A stretch of DNA of 13,357 nucleotides, taken from assembly GCA_036961445.1 (NCBI GenBank), contig JBALVO010000106.1, forward strand, positions 1-13,357, given 5' to 3'. Position 1 is the stretch's first letter. Each line of letters starts with the position of its first letter. Position numbers and translations under genes: made by a program. The stretch comes from JBALVO01 sp036961445. GTDB taxonomy: Bacteria; Pseudomonadota; Gammaproteobacteria; Pseudomonadales; Halieaceae. This document shows positions 1 through 7,005 of this stretch, piece after piece. The notes below the pieces were generated by a model. The model ran no database searches and was not told the DNA's origin. It saw nothing but the letters and a program-made list of their open reading frames with translations.

Positions 1-156
1 TTGGCTACCATCACGACATGCACCTTAGGGTTTGCAACCGTCGTCGAATCCGTAACGCCCCCAAATGTGAGCGGGCATTGTAACCTTGTTTAAGTGCGCG
101 CGCGCGGGAATTTTGCCGATTTGGGCGGACTGCAACCCACCTGCAGGGGCCAGTTC

Positions 157-171
157 TCCCCCAACAGGGCA
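157..171. promoter_or_regulatory. Distal CCCC-N4-GGG operator-like element
   Basis: The sequence reads TCCCC-CAACA-GGGCA, an imperfect inverted repeat. It shares the 11-mer pattern CCCCAAYAGGG with the proximal copy 53 bp downstream, about five helical turns, so both would lie on the same DNA face. It may be a second binding site for the LuxR protein encoded at 8513. This is inferred from pattern only. Confidence 0.3.
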
Positions 172-210
172 TCTCTGGGGGTGTGCGAGGTGCCACGGGC
201 AGGATTATCG

Positions 211-225
211 TCCCCAATAGGGGGT
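211..225. promoter_or_regulatory. Proximal operator-like inverted repeat of the ldh operon
   Basis: The sequence reads TCCCC-AATAG-GGGGT, a perfect CCCC-N5-GGGG inverted repeat. Its centre (218) is 33 bp upstream of the -10 candidate TACACT (251-256). That puts it near -45 from the expected start of transcription, the usual place for an activator touching RNA polymerase. No good -35 hexamer accompanies the -10, which also fits activator dependence. Related elements precede the aminotransferase operon and the receptor gene. Confidence 0.4.
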
Positions 226-296
226 ATATCCGCGCTTTTGCGCCAGCAACTACACTAAGGCCCAACCAATAAAGAAAGCCAGAGCCCGGGAAGACT

Positions 297-1427
297 ATGT
301 CAGCAACGCGTCGCGAGAACATTCAATTCCTCTATTTCGCTATCAAACGCGTGTGGATGGCCGCCGGAGCTATTGAAGAACACGCCCATTACGTGGCAGA
401 GGGCATCTGTTTTGCCCACAAGCAGGGCAAACTGAACCAGGGTTTGGGGGTTTATGAGGCGCTGGATGCAGTGCTCAAAATGGGCCTCCTGGATATTGAG
501 GCCACGCCAGAGATTGTGGATGAGGGTCCCACCTGGGTCACGGTGGACGGCCATCGTTCCAGTGGCTATTGGTGTATGAACATCATGACTGACAAGGCGA
601 TAGAGAAGGCGCGGGAGTTCGGTATTGCCATTGCCTTTGGCGGTAACCACAACGACGCGGGGAGCTTTGCAGGCTATGTCTACAAGGCCTTCGAGCAAGA
701 CATGATGGCCTTTGCCTCTAATAACAGCGTGCCGCTGGCAGCGCCTTTTGGTGGTATGCACAATCGGCTTTCATGCCCGCCCTTTGACGCGATATGCCCG
801 GCAGGCGTAGAAGCGCCGATATGGACCAGCATTGCCCTGGCGGAGTTCTACGATGCCGACGTGTCGGAAGCGGCCTTGCAGAACAAACCTATGAAGGGCA
901 AGTGGCTGATTGATCCCGAGAGCGGTGAGCTGAGTGACGATGCCTCTGCCTACGCCGAACCGGTAGAGGGTTATGGCAGGGTTTGGGGCTGTTCTGCGGC
1001 GGGCCAACTCGCCGAACCGCGCACTTACGCCCTGAACATGTGGAACGAATCCCTGGCGGCGATTGCTAATCCCCTGGGTGTACCGTCAACGCAACTGCCC
1101 ACGGTAGAGGCAATTATGGGCGGTGAGGCCGATGCCTCCCAGCCCTCCGTGGGGGGTAGCTATTATGTGTGCATCAATCCCGCGAAATTTGGTTCCATCG
1201 AGGCGGTGAAAGCCCGCTCGGATGCCTATGTGTCTTCTATTGTGAATTGTCCGCCGCGCCCCGGTCACAGTGTGCGGGTGCCGGGGGCCAAGGGCTACGA
1301 GTTCCTACAGCAGGGCGCCGAGACGGTGGAGGTACTGGAAAACCACTGGGATCCCTTCTTCGTCAATATCGCCGGCCAGTACGGCCTGAATGAGCAATCC
1401 CTGCGAGATGAGTTTGCTGCCAGCTAG
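297..1427 (+). CDS. Divergent Ldh_2-family (malate/L-lactate/ureidoglycolate-type) oxidoreductase
   Basis: The 376-residue product matches the length and overall pattern of the Ldh_2 (malate/L-lactate dehydrogenase, YiaK/AllD/DpkA) family of cytosolic NAD(P)H-dependent 2-keto acid or cyclic imine reductases. Visible landmarks are GGNHNDAG (residues 115-122, the family's NHFGAAG element), the APFGG stretch (149-153) and the C-terminal VRVPG that aligns with the family's RVPGE. Key residues are missing: where the family has DxxGxxSHGVxR, residues 41-52 read HKQGKLNQGLGV, so the SHG histidine is Gln48 and the following Arg is Val52. The nucleotide-binding LDMATS motif is also not recognisable near residue 177. 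It therefore may not catalyse the family reaction. ATG 297 is the first start after an in-frame TAA (270-272), with GGGAAG 3 bp before it. It is the first gene of a four-gene operon and overlaps the next. Family sure, activity unknown. Confidence 0.85.
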   Translation: MSATRRENIQFLYFAIKRVWMAAGAIEEHAHYVAEGICFAHKQGKLNQGLGVYEALDAVLKMGLLDIEATPEIVDEGPTWVTVDGHRSSGYWCMNIMTDKAIEKAREFGIAIAFGGNHNDAGSFAGYVYKAFEQDMMAFASNNSVPLAAPFGGMHNRLSCPPFDAICPAGVEAPIWTSIALAEFYDADVSEAALQNKPMKGKWLIDPESGELSDDASAYAEPVEGYGRVWGCSAAGQLAEPRTYALNMWNESLAAIANPLGVPSTQLPTVEAIMGGEADASQPSVGGSYYVCINPAKFGSIEAVKARSDAYVSSIVNCPPRPGHSVRVPGAKGYEFLQQGAETVEVLENHWDPFFVNIAGQYGLNEQSLRDEFAAS

Positions 1428-2550
1428 GCCTGCCACCATCGCCGCCGCTGCCGGTGCAGGCACGGCGGCGATAATCGTTTTCGCCGTGATGCCGGTGCTG
1501 GTGGGCACTATGGCAGAACGTTTCTCGCTGGATGACTTGCAGAGCGGGCTGATTGCTACGGCGTATTTCTCCACCTACGCTATCGTGGCACTGGCCTCTC
1601 CCCTGTGGATACGGCGCTGGAACTGGCGACGAACGGCGCTGGCGGGTTTTAGCTTGATGTTGTTGTCTCTGCTTGTAACCTTGTCTGCGGATGATTACGC
1701 CACTGCCCAGTGGTCGATTGCGGCGGTGGGCATTGGCGCGGGGCTGCTGTTTCCTATTAGCCTGACTCTGGCTTCGGATATGGTGCATACCGAGCGCGTG
1801 TTTGCGTTGAAGCTTACGGTGGAGCAATTGGTACCTGCTGGTGTGCTGGTGTTGATCTCTCTGGGATGGTTGATTGGCTCGGATATGAACGGCCTGGTGC
1901 TAGCCATTTTGGTGGTTGTCCTGGTGTGCGGAACGGTTTGTTTTGCGCTGCCATCATCGGGTTCCGAGTCGGGAGAGGAGGGCTCGCCTCACGGCAGTGT
2001 TGTCCTCGGTGTCCTGGCGTTGTCGGCACTGGGCGTCAGTTTTGCAGGCTTTGCCGGCATCTGGGTATTTCTCGAACGTATCGCCACTGATACGGGTTTC
2101 GAGAGCGCGTTCACCAACCGTTGGCTGGCGGTGGGTTTGATTACCTCCGGACTTGGCCCTTTGCTGGCTGCATGCCTGGGCGATCGGTTTGGTTGGATAC
2201 GACCGATACTGTTCAGTATTACTTTGGCGTTGCTGTCGATCTTTGCCTTTTCCGGTGAGATAACAAGGGCCGCCTATGCGTTGGTGTTAACCGTTCTGCC
2301 CATGGCCTACTACTTCGCAATCACCTACATCATGGCGCTGGTGGCCGCTGCCGATGGCAATGGCCGTATGTCCGGCCTGATGTCCTTTGCGCTGGCGGTC
2401 GGGTCGGCCAGCGGCCCGGCTATCTTCGGTGCACTGCGCCAGCAGGACGGCCCGGTACTGTTGGCCATGTCGGGACTGATCGCGCTGGGTACCTTACTCA
2501 CCCTCTATGTCGCACTGGCAATTGAAAAATCCAAAACTCAAACTATTTAA
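1390..2550 (+). CDS. MFS transporter (first of two paralogues)
   Basis: The 386-residue product is very hydrophobic, with about twelve membrane segments in two halves split by a polar linker (about residues 188-202, Ser/Glu/Gly-rich). This is the Major Facilitator Superfamily layout in the inner membrane. It has no signature tying it to a known substrate. It is clearly related to the protein encoded at 12887-11763: shared landmarks are RPA near the N-terminus, a GxGLLF segment (residues 116-121) and WVFLERIATDTGFES (225-239) against WAFVERIGSESGLES. The frame overlaps the end of ldh by 38 bp. An alternative in-frame ATG at 1408 would cut this to 20 bp. Neither start has a strong ribosome binding site, so translation is probably coupled to ldh. 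It is likely an importer or exporter for the pathway's substrate or product. Confidence 0.88.
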   Translation: MSNPCEMSLLPARPATIAAAAGAGTAAIIVFAVMPVLVGTMAERFSLDDLQSGLIATAYFSTYAIVALASPLWIRRWNWRRTALAGFSLMLLSLLVTLSADDYATAQWSIAAVGIGAGLLFPISLTLASDMVHTERVFALKLTVEQLVPAGVLVLISLGWLIGSDMNGLVLAILVVVLVCGTVCFALPSSGSESGEEGSPHGSVVLGVLALSALGVSFAGFAGIWVFLERIATDTGFESAFTNRWLAVGLITSGLGPLLAACLGDRFGWIRPILFSITLALLSIFAFSGEITRAAYALVLTVLPMAYYFAITYIMALVAAADGNGRMSGLMSFALAVGSASGPAIFGALRQQDGPVLLAMSGLIALGTLLTLYVALAIEKSKTQTI

Positions 2551-2563
2551 TGGGAAGTTGTCG

Positions 2564-3064
2564 ATGAGCACCAAAGTTTTTGATCTTAGCCCCTACACCT
2601 CTGCCACGTTGCGCATGGACGCGCGCATTACTTATAGCGGTCACAGCGCCGACGAGGTGTTTGAAATCATGGGTGACCCCGAGCGCATTACCGATTGGTA
2701 CCTGTTGGCCAAGCAGGTAAAAATGCATCCCAAGGTGGCAGGGGAGGAGCAGACCTTCAATGTGGAATTTACGTTCTTCGGCGATGTGTTTGAAGAGATT
2801 CTGCACTGGGATCCGCCGCGCCGCTATGTCTATCTTGCCCGGGGAGAGGATTTCCCGATCAAGGACTACGTGGCTCAAATCGAGGTGGAGGAAACCGGGC
2901 CCGACAGCGGCGTTATGAGCTGGCAGATTTACTGTGATGATATCGCCGGCGAGGAGATGCAGCGGATCCTGCCAGTGATATTGCCGGTGATTAATGAACG
3001 CAGCATGCAAAGCCTCAGTAAGCTGATTGGCGGCACGCGGTGTGATGTACAAAGTTATTTCTAG
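2564..3064 (+). CDS. SRPBCC-family (polyketide cyclase/START-like) protein
   Basis: The 166-residue product has the size and pattern of SRPBCC helix-grip proteins, which bind hydrophobic ligands in a deep pocket and include polyketide cyclases and aromatase-like enzymes. Typical features are the opening strand then SADEVFEIMGDPERITDWY (residues about 28-46), a central beta-rich part with EILHWDPPRRYVYLA, and a long C-terminal helix (about 136-160). No signal peptide or membrane segment is seen. The frame is open upstream to 2507, inside the MFS gene, but ATG 2564 is the better start because GGGAAG (2552-2557) lies 6 bp before it and the SRPBCC fold is then complete. It sits 13 bp after the MFS stop, so it is in the same operon. 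A role in binding or transforming a pathway intermediate is inferred. Confidence 0.82.
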   Translation: MSTKVFDLSPYTSATLRMDARITYSGHSADEVFEIMGDPERITDWYLLAKQVKMHPKVAGEEQTFNVEFTFFGDVFEEILHWDPPRRYVYLARGEDFPIKDYVAQIEVEETGPDSGVMSWQIYCDDIAGEEMQRILPVILPVINERSMQSLSKLIGGTRCDVQSYF

Positions 3065-3085
3065 AATTACTTATCAGGAGTTCCT

Positions 3086-3844
3086 ATGTTTTCTCTAGCG
3101 AATAAGGTCGCGCTTGTAACAGGTGGTGCCAGTGGTCTCGGCCTGGAAGTGGCCAGGCGTTTTGCCGCCGCCGGTGCGAGAGTAGCCATTGCGGATCTGC
3201 AAGATGGTACCGCCCTCGCCGAGGAGCACGGTTTCGCGTTTTACCAGCTCGATGTATCCGATTCGGTCAGCATGCAGGCCTGTCTGGCCGATGCGGTGCA
3301 GACCCTGGGGCAGCTGGATGTTCTGGTCAACAACGCCGGTATTGGCGGCGAAGACGGTGTCACCATTGAAGACAGCGATGAGGCGCTTACCCGCAGGTTG
3401 TTCGAGATCAATACCATTGGCGTGTTAAACGGCCTGAAGTATGGTCCACGCCATATGAATGATGGCGGCAGTATTATTAATACGGCATCACTGGGTGCCA
3501 GCTTGATGTTTCCCGGGTCCGGCCCCTATTCAGCCAGCAAGGCCTCGGTGGTCACTCTCACCCGGATGTCGGCACTGGAACTCGCGCCGCGCCGTATACG
3601 CGTGAACGCGGTAGCACCTGCGTTTATTCGCACGCCCATGGCGGCGAAGGATGTCGAACTGTTTGAAAAAATTGGCCGTACCTCAACGGCCGCGGGTCGC
3701 ATCGCGGAGCCGGAAGAGGTGGCCGCGGTGTTTCATTTTCTGGCGGCCGACGACGCCGCCTATGTGAACGGTCAGGTGATTGATGTGGATGGGGGTATGG
3801 GCCTGGGCTTTACCAATGAGCAGCTGGAGTGGATTGCCCAGTAG
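3086..3844 (+). CDS. Short-chain dehydrogenase/reductase (SDR), classical type
   Basis: This 252-residue cytosolic enzyme has all classical SDR landmarks: the Rossmann motif TGGASGLG (residues 12-19), Asp37 after the second strand, which points to NAD(H) over NADP(H), NNAG (82-85), Asn109, Ser135, Tyr148 and Lys152. The C-terminal VNGQVIDVDGG is the usual SDR tail. It should oxidise an alcohol or reduce a carbonyl; the substrate cannot be read from sequence. AGGAG (3076-3080) lies 5 bp before ATG 3086. It is the last gene of the plus-strand operon, 21 bp after the SRPBCC gene. Its stop is only 4 bp from the stop of the converging ureohydrolase gene. It is only distantly similar to the second SDR of the window (5687-4923), so the two are unlikely to be recent duplicates. 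Confidence 0.92.
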   Translation: MFSLANKVALVTGGASGLGLEVARRFAAAGARVAIADLQDGTALAEEHGFAFYQLDVSDSVSMQACLADAVQTLGQLDVLVNNAGIGGEDGVTIEDSDEALTRRLFEINTIGVLNGLKYGPRHMNDGGSIINTASLGASLMFPGSGPYSASKASVVTLTRMSALELAPRRIRVNAVAPAFIRTPMAAKDVELFEKIGRTSTAAGRIAEPEEVAAVFHFLAADDAAYVNGQVIDVDGGMGLGFTNEQLEWIAQ

Positions 3845-3848
3845 CGGC

Positions 3849-4913
3849 TTAGCTCCAGTTTGTCTGACCGCAGTTGCTCCTTTCACTGCGACAATCTGCC
3901 AGCAGGCATAGCAGCTCATAAAACAGGGCTGCGGCTACGTGGCTGTATTTTCCGTCGGGATCACGGTTGGGATTGAGTTCCACCATGTCGGCACCAATAA
4001 TATTCAGGCCTCTGGCACCGAAGATAATCTCCCGTACCTGCCTGGGTGTCAGGCCGAAGGGTTCCGGTCCGGTGGTGCCCATCATATAGGCGCTGTCCAG
4101 GCCGTCGACATCGAAGGAAAAATAGGTTTTCTCTTTACCGACGATTTCCCGCGCTTTGTCGATTACGTATTGCGTACCTTTCTCGAACACTTCGTCGGCG
4201 TAAATTACGGTCATGCCACTGTCGTGGGAGAACTCCCAGAGAAAATTGGAGCGCCCTCGAATACCTATCTGCACGGTGCGTTCGGGGTCGATAAAGCCGT
4301 GCAAAACCGCCTGGCGGAAGATTGAGCCATCGTTGACCCGGTCACCGCCCCAACTGGCCATGGTGTCCGAATGAGCGTCGATATGGATCACCCCAAAACT
4401 GTCGTTGTGGGCTTCACTGAGACCTTTCAAAGCGCCGAAGGTGGTGGTGTGTTCGCCACCGCAGTTCAGTGTGTAACAGCCGGCGTTGCCCAGTTCGAGG
4501 AACACCCGGTAAATGTCTTCCAGCCGGGTCTGTAAATCCGTGGCAGACCAGTCGACATCGCCGTAGTCGATCACACTGCATTGGTCGAAGGGGATGTTGC
4601 CGGTGTGGTCGTTGATCGGACCGTAGTTGCGGCTGTGTTCCCGCACAGCCTTGGGGCCGTGTCGTGTTCCCGCCAGGCCTATCGCGCCCAGATCCAGGGG
4701 GCTGCCCACCATGGCGATATCCGCACCCTCGCCGCTGCGGCGATAGGGTGCCTGAAAGAATCCCGGGTGTTGCAGAAAACCGGTGGTATCCAGGCTGTAG
4801 CCCTGATCGGCGGCGCGGGCAAAAAAGGCGGCCACGGTTTCATCGGCGAAATCGAAGGCCGCGCGATCCACGGCGCGATATTTTTCCAATTGTTCGGCTG
4901 TAAGTTTTGCCAT
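3849..4913 (-). CDS. Arginase/agmatinase-fold ureohydrolase, atypical active site
   Basis: The 354-residue product belongs to the arginase/agmatinase/formiminoglutamase superfamily, binuclear Mn enzymes that split guanidino or formimino groups. All metal ligands are present: His155 (in GGEH), Asp179, His181 and Asp183 (DAHSD), Asp268 and Asp270 (SFDVD). RHGPKAVREHS (84-94) is the family's substrate-side loop. Three things are odd. Residues 194-196 read NDG where E. coli agmatinase has DHG. The DPAFAPGTGTP segment is replaced by DSAYMMGTTGP (273-283). About 30 extra N-terminal residues precede the core. The substrate is thus probably not plain agmatine; guanidino acids, free guanidine or a formimino compound are options. 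It is the last gene of the minus operon, 9 bp after the SDR. Its AGGAAA ribosome site overlaps the upstream stop codon. The Cys/Ser/Arg-rich C-terminal tail is unusual. Confidence 0.88.
   Translation of the reverse strand: MAKLTAEQLEKYRAVDRAAFDFADETVAAFFARAADQGYSLDTTGFLQHPGFFQAPYRRSGEGADIAMVGSPLDLGAIGLAGTRHGPKAVREHSRNYGPINDHTGNIPFDQCSVIDYGDVDWSATDLQTRLEDIYRVFLELGNAGCYTLNCGGEHTTTFGALKGLSEAHNDSFGVIHIDAHSDTMASWGGDRVNDGSIFRQAVLHGFIDPERTVQIGIRGRSNFLWEFSHDSGMTVIYADEVFEKGTQYVIDKAREIVGKEKTYFSFDVDGLDSAYMMGTTGPEPFGLTPRQVREIIFGARGLNIIGADMVELNPNRDPDGKYSHVAAALFYELLCLLADCRSERSNCGQTNWS
3869..3890. other. Short hairpin near the junction of the converging operons
   Basis: CGCAGT (3869-3874) and ACTGCG (3885-3890) form a 6-bp stem with a 10-base loop inside the 3' end of the ureohydrolase gene. 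There is no T-run on either side, so it is not a standard intrinsic terminator. It is the only stem I found near the 4-bp gap between the operons and might slow or help terminate transcription leaving the plus-strand operon. Confidence 0.2.
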
Positions 4914-4922
4914 GTCAGTTTC

Positions 4923-5687
4923 CTATAATCCCGGTACCATGCCGCCAGCCACGGGCAGTGCTACACCGGTGACATAGCTGGCCAGATCGCTGGCCAGATA
5001 CACCGCGCTATTGCCCACTTCCTCGGGCTGGCCGGACCGGCCCAGGGCGATGTTGGCGTTTTCCAGTTGTTGCGCTTGCTCGGGTGTGATGTTGTTGGCC
5101 TCTGCCAGCAGGGCCATGCTGCCCTGGTGCATTTGGGTAACGATGGATCCGGGGCAGAGCGCGTTCACGCGGATATTATTCGGCGCGTATTGCAGCGACA
5201 GCTGTTTAGTCAGGCCCACCACGGCGAACTTACTTGCGGTATAACACGGTGGAATGGCTTCCATCGCACCGATTCCCGCCAACGAGGCCACGTTGATAAT
5301 GCTGCCGCCGCTCTCAAGCATTGCCGGTATTGCCGCACGGCAGATGTTGACGGGGCCGCGCAGATTGACTGCCAGGCTGATATCCCACTCGCGGTCGGTG
5401 GTCTTGAGGAAGTCACCTGAGCCAACGCCGACACCGGCATTGTTGACCACGACATCGAGTTGGCCGTGCTTCTCCTGAACAATTTCAATCAGGCGCGCAC
5501 ATTGCGCGGGGTCGGTTACATCGCAGCCAATGCCGTCGATATCGGTAAGCCCTTCAGCGCTTTCAAGGTCGCTGCCGACCACGGTCGCTCCGTGAGCCGA
5601 CAGGGCGTTATAGATAGCCCGACCGATCCCCCGGGGGTGTGCCGCGCCGGTAACGATGGCAACCTTGCCAGTCAGCAACTCAGCCAT
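4923..5687 (-). CDS. Short-chain dehydrogenase/reductase (SDR), classical type
   Basis: This 254-residue protein has a glycine-rich TGAAHPRGIG motif (residues 13-22) with a longer spacing than usual before GIG. It also has Asp40 after the second strand (NAD preference), NNAG (82-85), Asn108, Ser135, Tyr149 and Lys153, so the catalytic tetrad is complete. The tail VTGVALPVAGGMVPG is typical. It probably interconverts an alcohol and a carbonyl made by the aminotransferase or the PLP lyase/decarboxylase encoded just upstream. ATG 5687 lies inside the last codons of the PLP enzyme gene (8-bp overlap), with a weak GAGAAGAAAG ribosome site, pointing to translational coupling. The ureohydrolase follows 9 bp later. 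Confidence 0.92.
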   Translation of the reverse strand: MAELLTGKVAIVTGAAHPRGIGRAIYNALSAHGATVVGSDLESAEGLTDIDGIGCDVTDPAQCARLIEIVQEKHGQLDVVVNNAGVGVGSGDFLKTTDREWDISLAVNLRGPVNICRAAIPAMLESGGSIINVASLAGIGAMEAIPPCYTASKFAVVGLTKQLSLQYAPNNIRVNALCPGSIVTQMHQGSMALLAEANNITPEQAQQLENANIALGRSGQPEEVGNSAVYLASDLASYVTGVALPVAGGMVPGL

Positions 5688-7005
5688 TAGCTTTCTTCTC
5701 CATGATTTCTACCGCGCTCAATAACCACTTGGGGGCCGTTTCCTCGGCGCCTACGCCACCGTAGCTTAGCAGTCCTTCCTGCTGCAACTCGCCGGAGCGA
5801 ATTCGTTCGCAGACTTCATCGAGGTCGCCGACAAAGCGTTGCAGGTCCTTCTCCTCCATGACATCCAGCGTGAGATGGATTGCCGGGGGATTATTTACTC
5901 CCAGCAGGCGCCAGCCCTTTTCTTCCATGCCGCCCACCACCAGCGCGATATTGAAATCGTCAGAGGCAATCATCATCAATGGGCCCTGGGTCTGCCAGGT
6001 GCGCAATCCCTGGATGCGCTCGCAAGCCTCGCTGATGGAGCGCTTGATATGCAGGAGATTGCGCGCATTTTCCAGATAGCCTTCACGTCCCCAGTAGTGC
6101 ATCAGTGCCCAGATGCCCGCTACCGGTCCCATGGGTCGGCTGCCGATAAAACTCTGTGACAGGTATAAACCACAGGCCCATTCGGTGATCGGTACATAGT
6201 GGTAGGACTGTTCCTCCTGCGAGCGCCAGAGCACGGTGGAGCAGGGTTTGGGGGCATAGCCGTATTTGTGTAAATCGGCTGACATGGAGCGCACGCCGGG
6301 TACCGAGAAATCGTAGGGAGGAATATCCTCGCCCAATTCTCGCATAAAAGGCAGTATGTAGGCGCCGACACAGGCGTCGACGTGCAGCCACAGGTTTTTC
6401 TCAATAGCGAGTTGACCGAACTGCTCGATCGGGTCCACATGGCCATAGGGCCAGTTGGGCGCCGAGCCGACAATACCGATAGTGTTGGGTCCTATTGCGG
6501 CGGCCAGAGCGTCAACGTCTGCGGTCAGGTCTGCCAGCTGCGGTACCGTGACAACTTTGAGGTCCAGGTATTTGGCCGTTTTGTGCACGGTGGAATGGGT
6601 AGAGTAGGGCGCCACGATTTCCGGCTCGGTAATCTCCGGGCGATTCTCCCGGGCCCAGGCGCGCATGGCGTGCAGACCACAGTAATTGCTTTCGGTCCCG
6701 CCGGAGGTGAGATTTGCTCGGCCCTGCTCACCCCCACTCACCAGGCCAACGCAGATATCCAGCACATCGTTTTCCATCTTCGCCGCCGGTGCTTCCTGAA
6801 AGCTGAACAAGCCGTTCCAGCCGATGAATTCCATAAACGATTCGTACACCAGCTTGCCCATCTCGTCGCGGCCCTGAAAGGCGGTGCTGCTTAGCTTGCC
6901 GCGCTCAGAGGGGGTCATGGCGGCGCGGAATCCGCGAATCTTGTCCATGACCTCGTTGCTGGGTTCACCGTTCTGGGGCAGTTCGTGCAGGCTGTTCATG
7001 TTCAT
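5680..7005 (-). CDS. PLP-dependent lyase/decarboxylase, sphingosine-1-phosphate-lyase-like
   Basis: This fold-type I PLP enzyme has about 441 residues in the group II decarboxylase superfamily. Its motifs resemble eukaryotic sphingosine-1-phosphate lyase most: SGGTESN (residues 101-107), PEIVAPYSTHSTVHKTAKY (128-146), HVDACVGAYILPFM (208-221, Asp210 contacts the PLP ring) and SADLHKYGYAPK (242-253, with Lys247 the Schiff-base lysine). It lacks the N-terminal membrane anchor of the eukaryotic lyase, so it is cytosolic. The reaction could be a retro-aldol cleavage of a beta-hydroxy amine or an amino-acid decarboxylation; sequence alone does not decide. Coordinates use ATG 7005, which overlaps the aminotransferase stop as ATGA. 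The second in-frame ATG (6999) has GGAG at a better 7-bp distance and may be the true start. It is followed by, and overlaps, the SDR gene. Confidence 0.87.
   Translation of the reverse strand: MNMNSLHELPQNGEPSNEVMDKIRGFRAAMTPSERGKLSSTAFQGRDEMGKLVYESFMEFIGWNGLFSFQEAPAAKMENDVLDICVGLVSGGEQGRANLTSGGTESNYCGLHAMRAWARENRPEITEPEIVAPYSTHSTVHKTAKYLDLKVVTVPQLADLTADVDALAAAIGPNTIGIVGSAPNWPYGHVDPIEQFGQLAIEKNLWLHVDACVGAYILPFMRELGEDIPPYDFSVPGVRSMSADLHKYGYAPKPCSTVLWRSQEEQSYHYVPITEWACGLYLSQSFIGSRPMGPVAGIWALMHYWGREGYLENARNLLHIKRSISEACERIQGLRTWQTQGPLMMIASDDFNIALVVGGMEEKGWRLLGVNNPPAIHLTLDVMEEKDLQRFVGDLDEVCERIRSGELQQEGLLSYGGVGAEETAPKWLLSAVEIMEKKANG

Larger units (their letters stand above)
1..296. other. Non-coding upstream region of the ldh operon
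   Basis: I see no credible gene here. The one long reading frame, on the minus strand, has an Arg/Pro-rich low-complexity product and runs into the start of the next gene. The stretch holds an alternating GTGCGCGCGCGCG tract (94-106), two copies of a CCCC-AAYA-GGG element 53 bp apart (159-169 and 212-222), and a weak -10 candidate TACACT at 251-256. An in-frame TAA at 270-272 fixes the ldh start downstream of it. The region most likely carries the regulated promoter of the plus-strand operon. Confidence 0.6.

Noticed and set aside
94..106. GTGCGCGCGCGCG alternating tract as a structural (Z-DNA) element
   Set aside because: It is short, single and without nearby features that would give it a role.
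11..322. Minus-strand open frame of 103 codons in the leader of the ldh operon
   Set aside because: It has an Arg/Pro-rich low-complexity product, no recognisable domain, and overlap with the ldh start and the repeated operator elements.
6382..6894. Plus-strand open frame of 170 codons antisense to the PLP lyase-like gene
   Set aside because: It is a shadow of a well-supported gene and has no ribosome site or domain.
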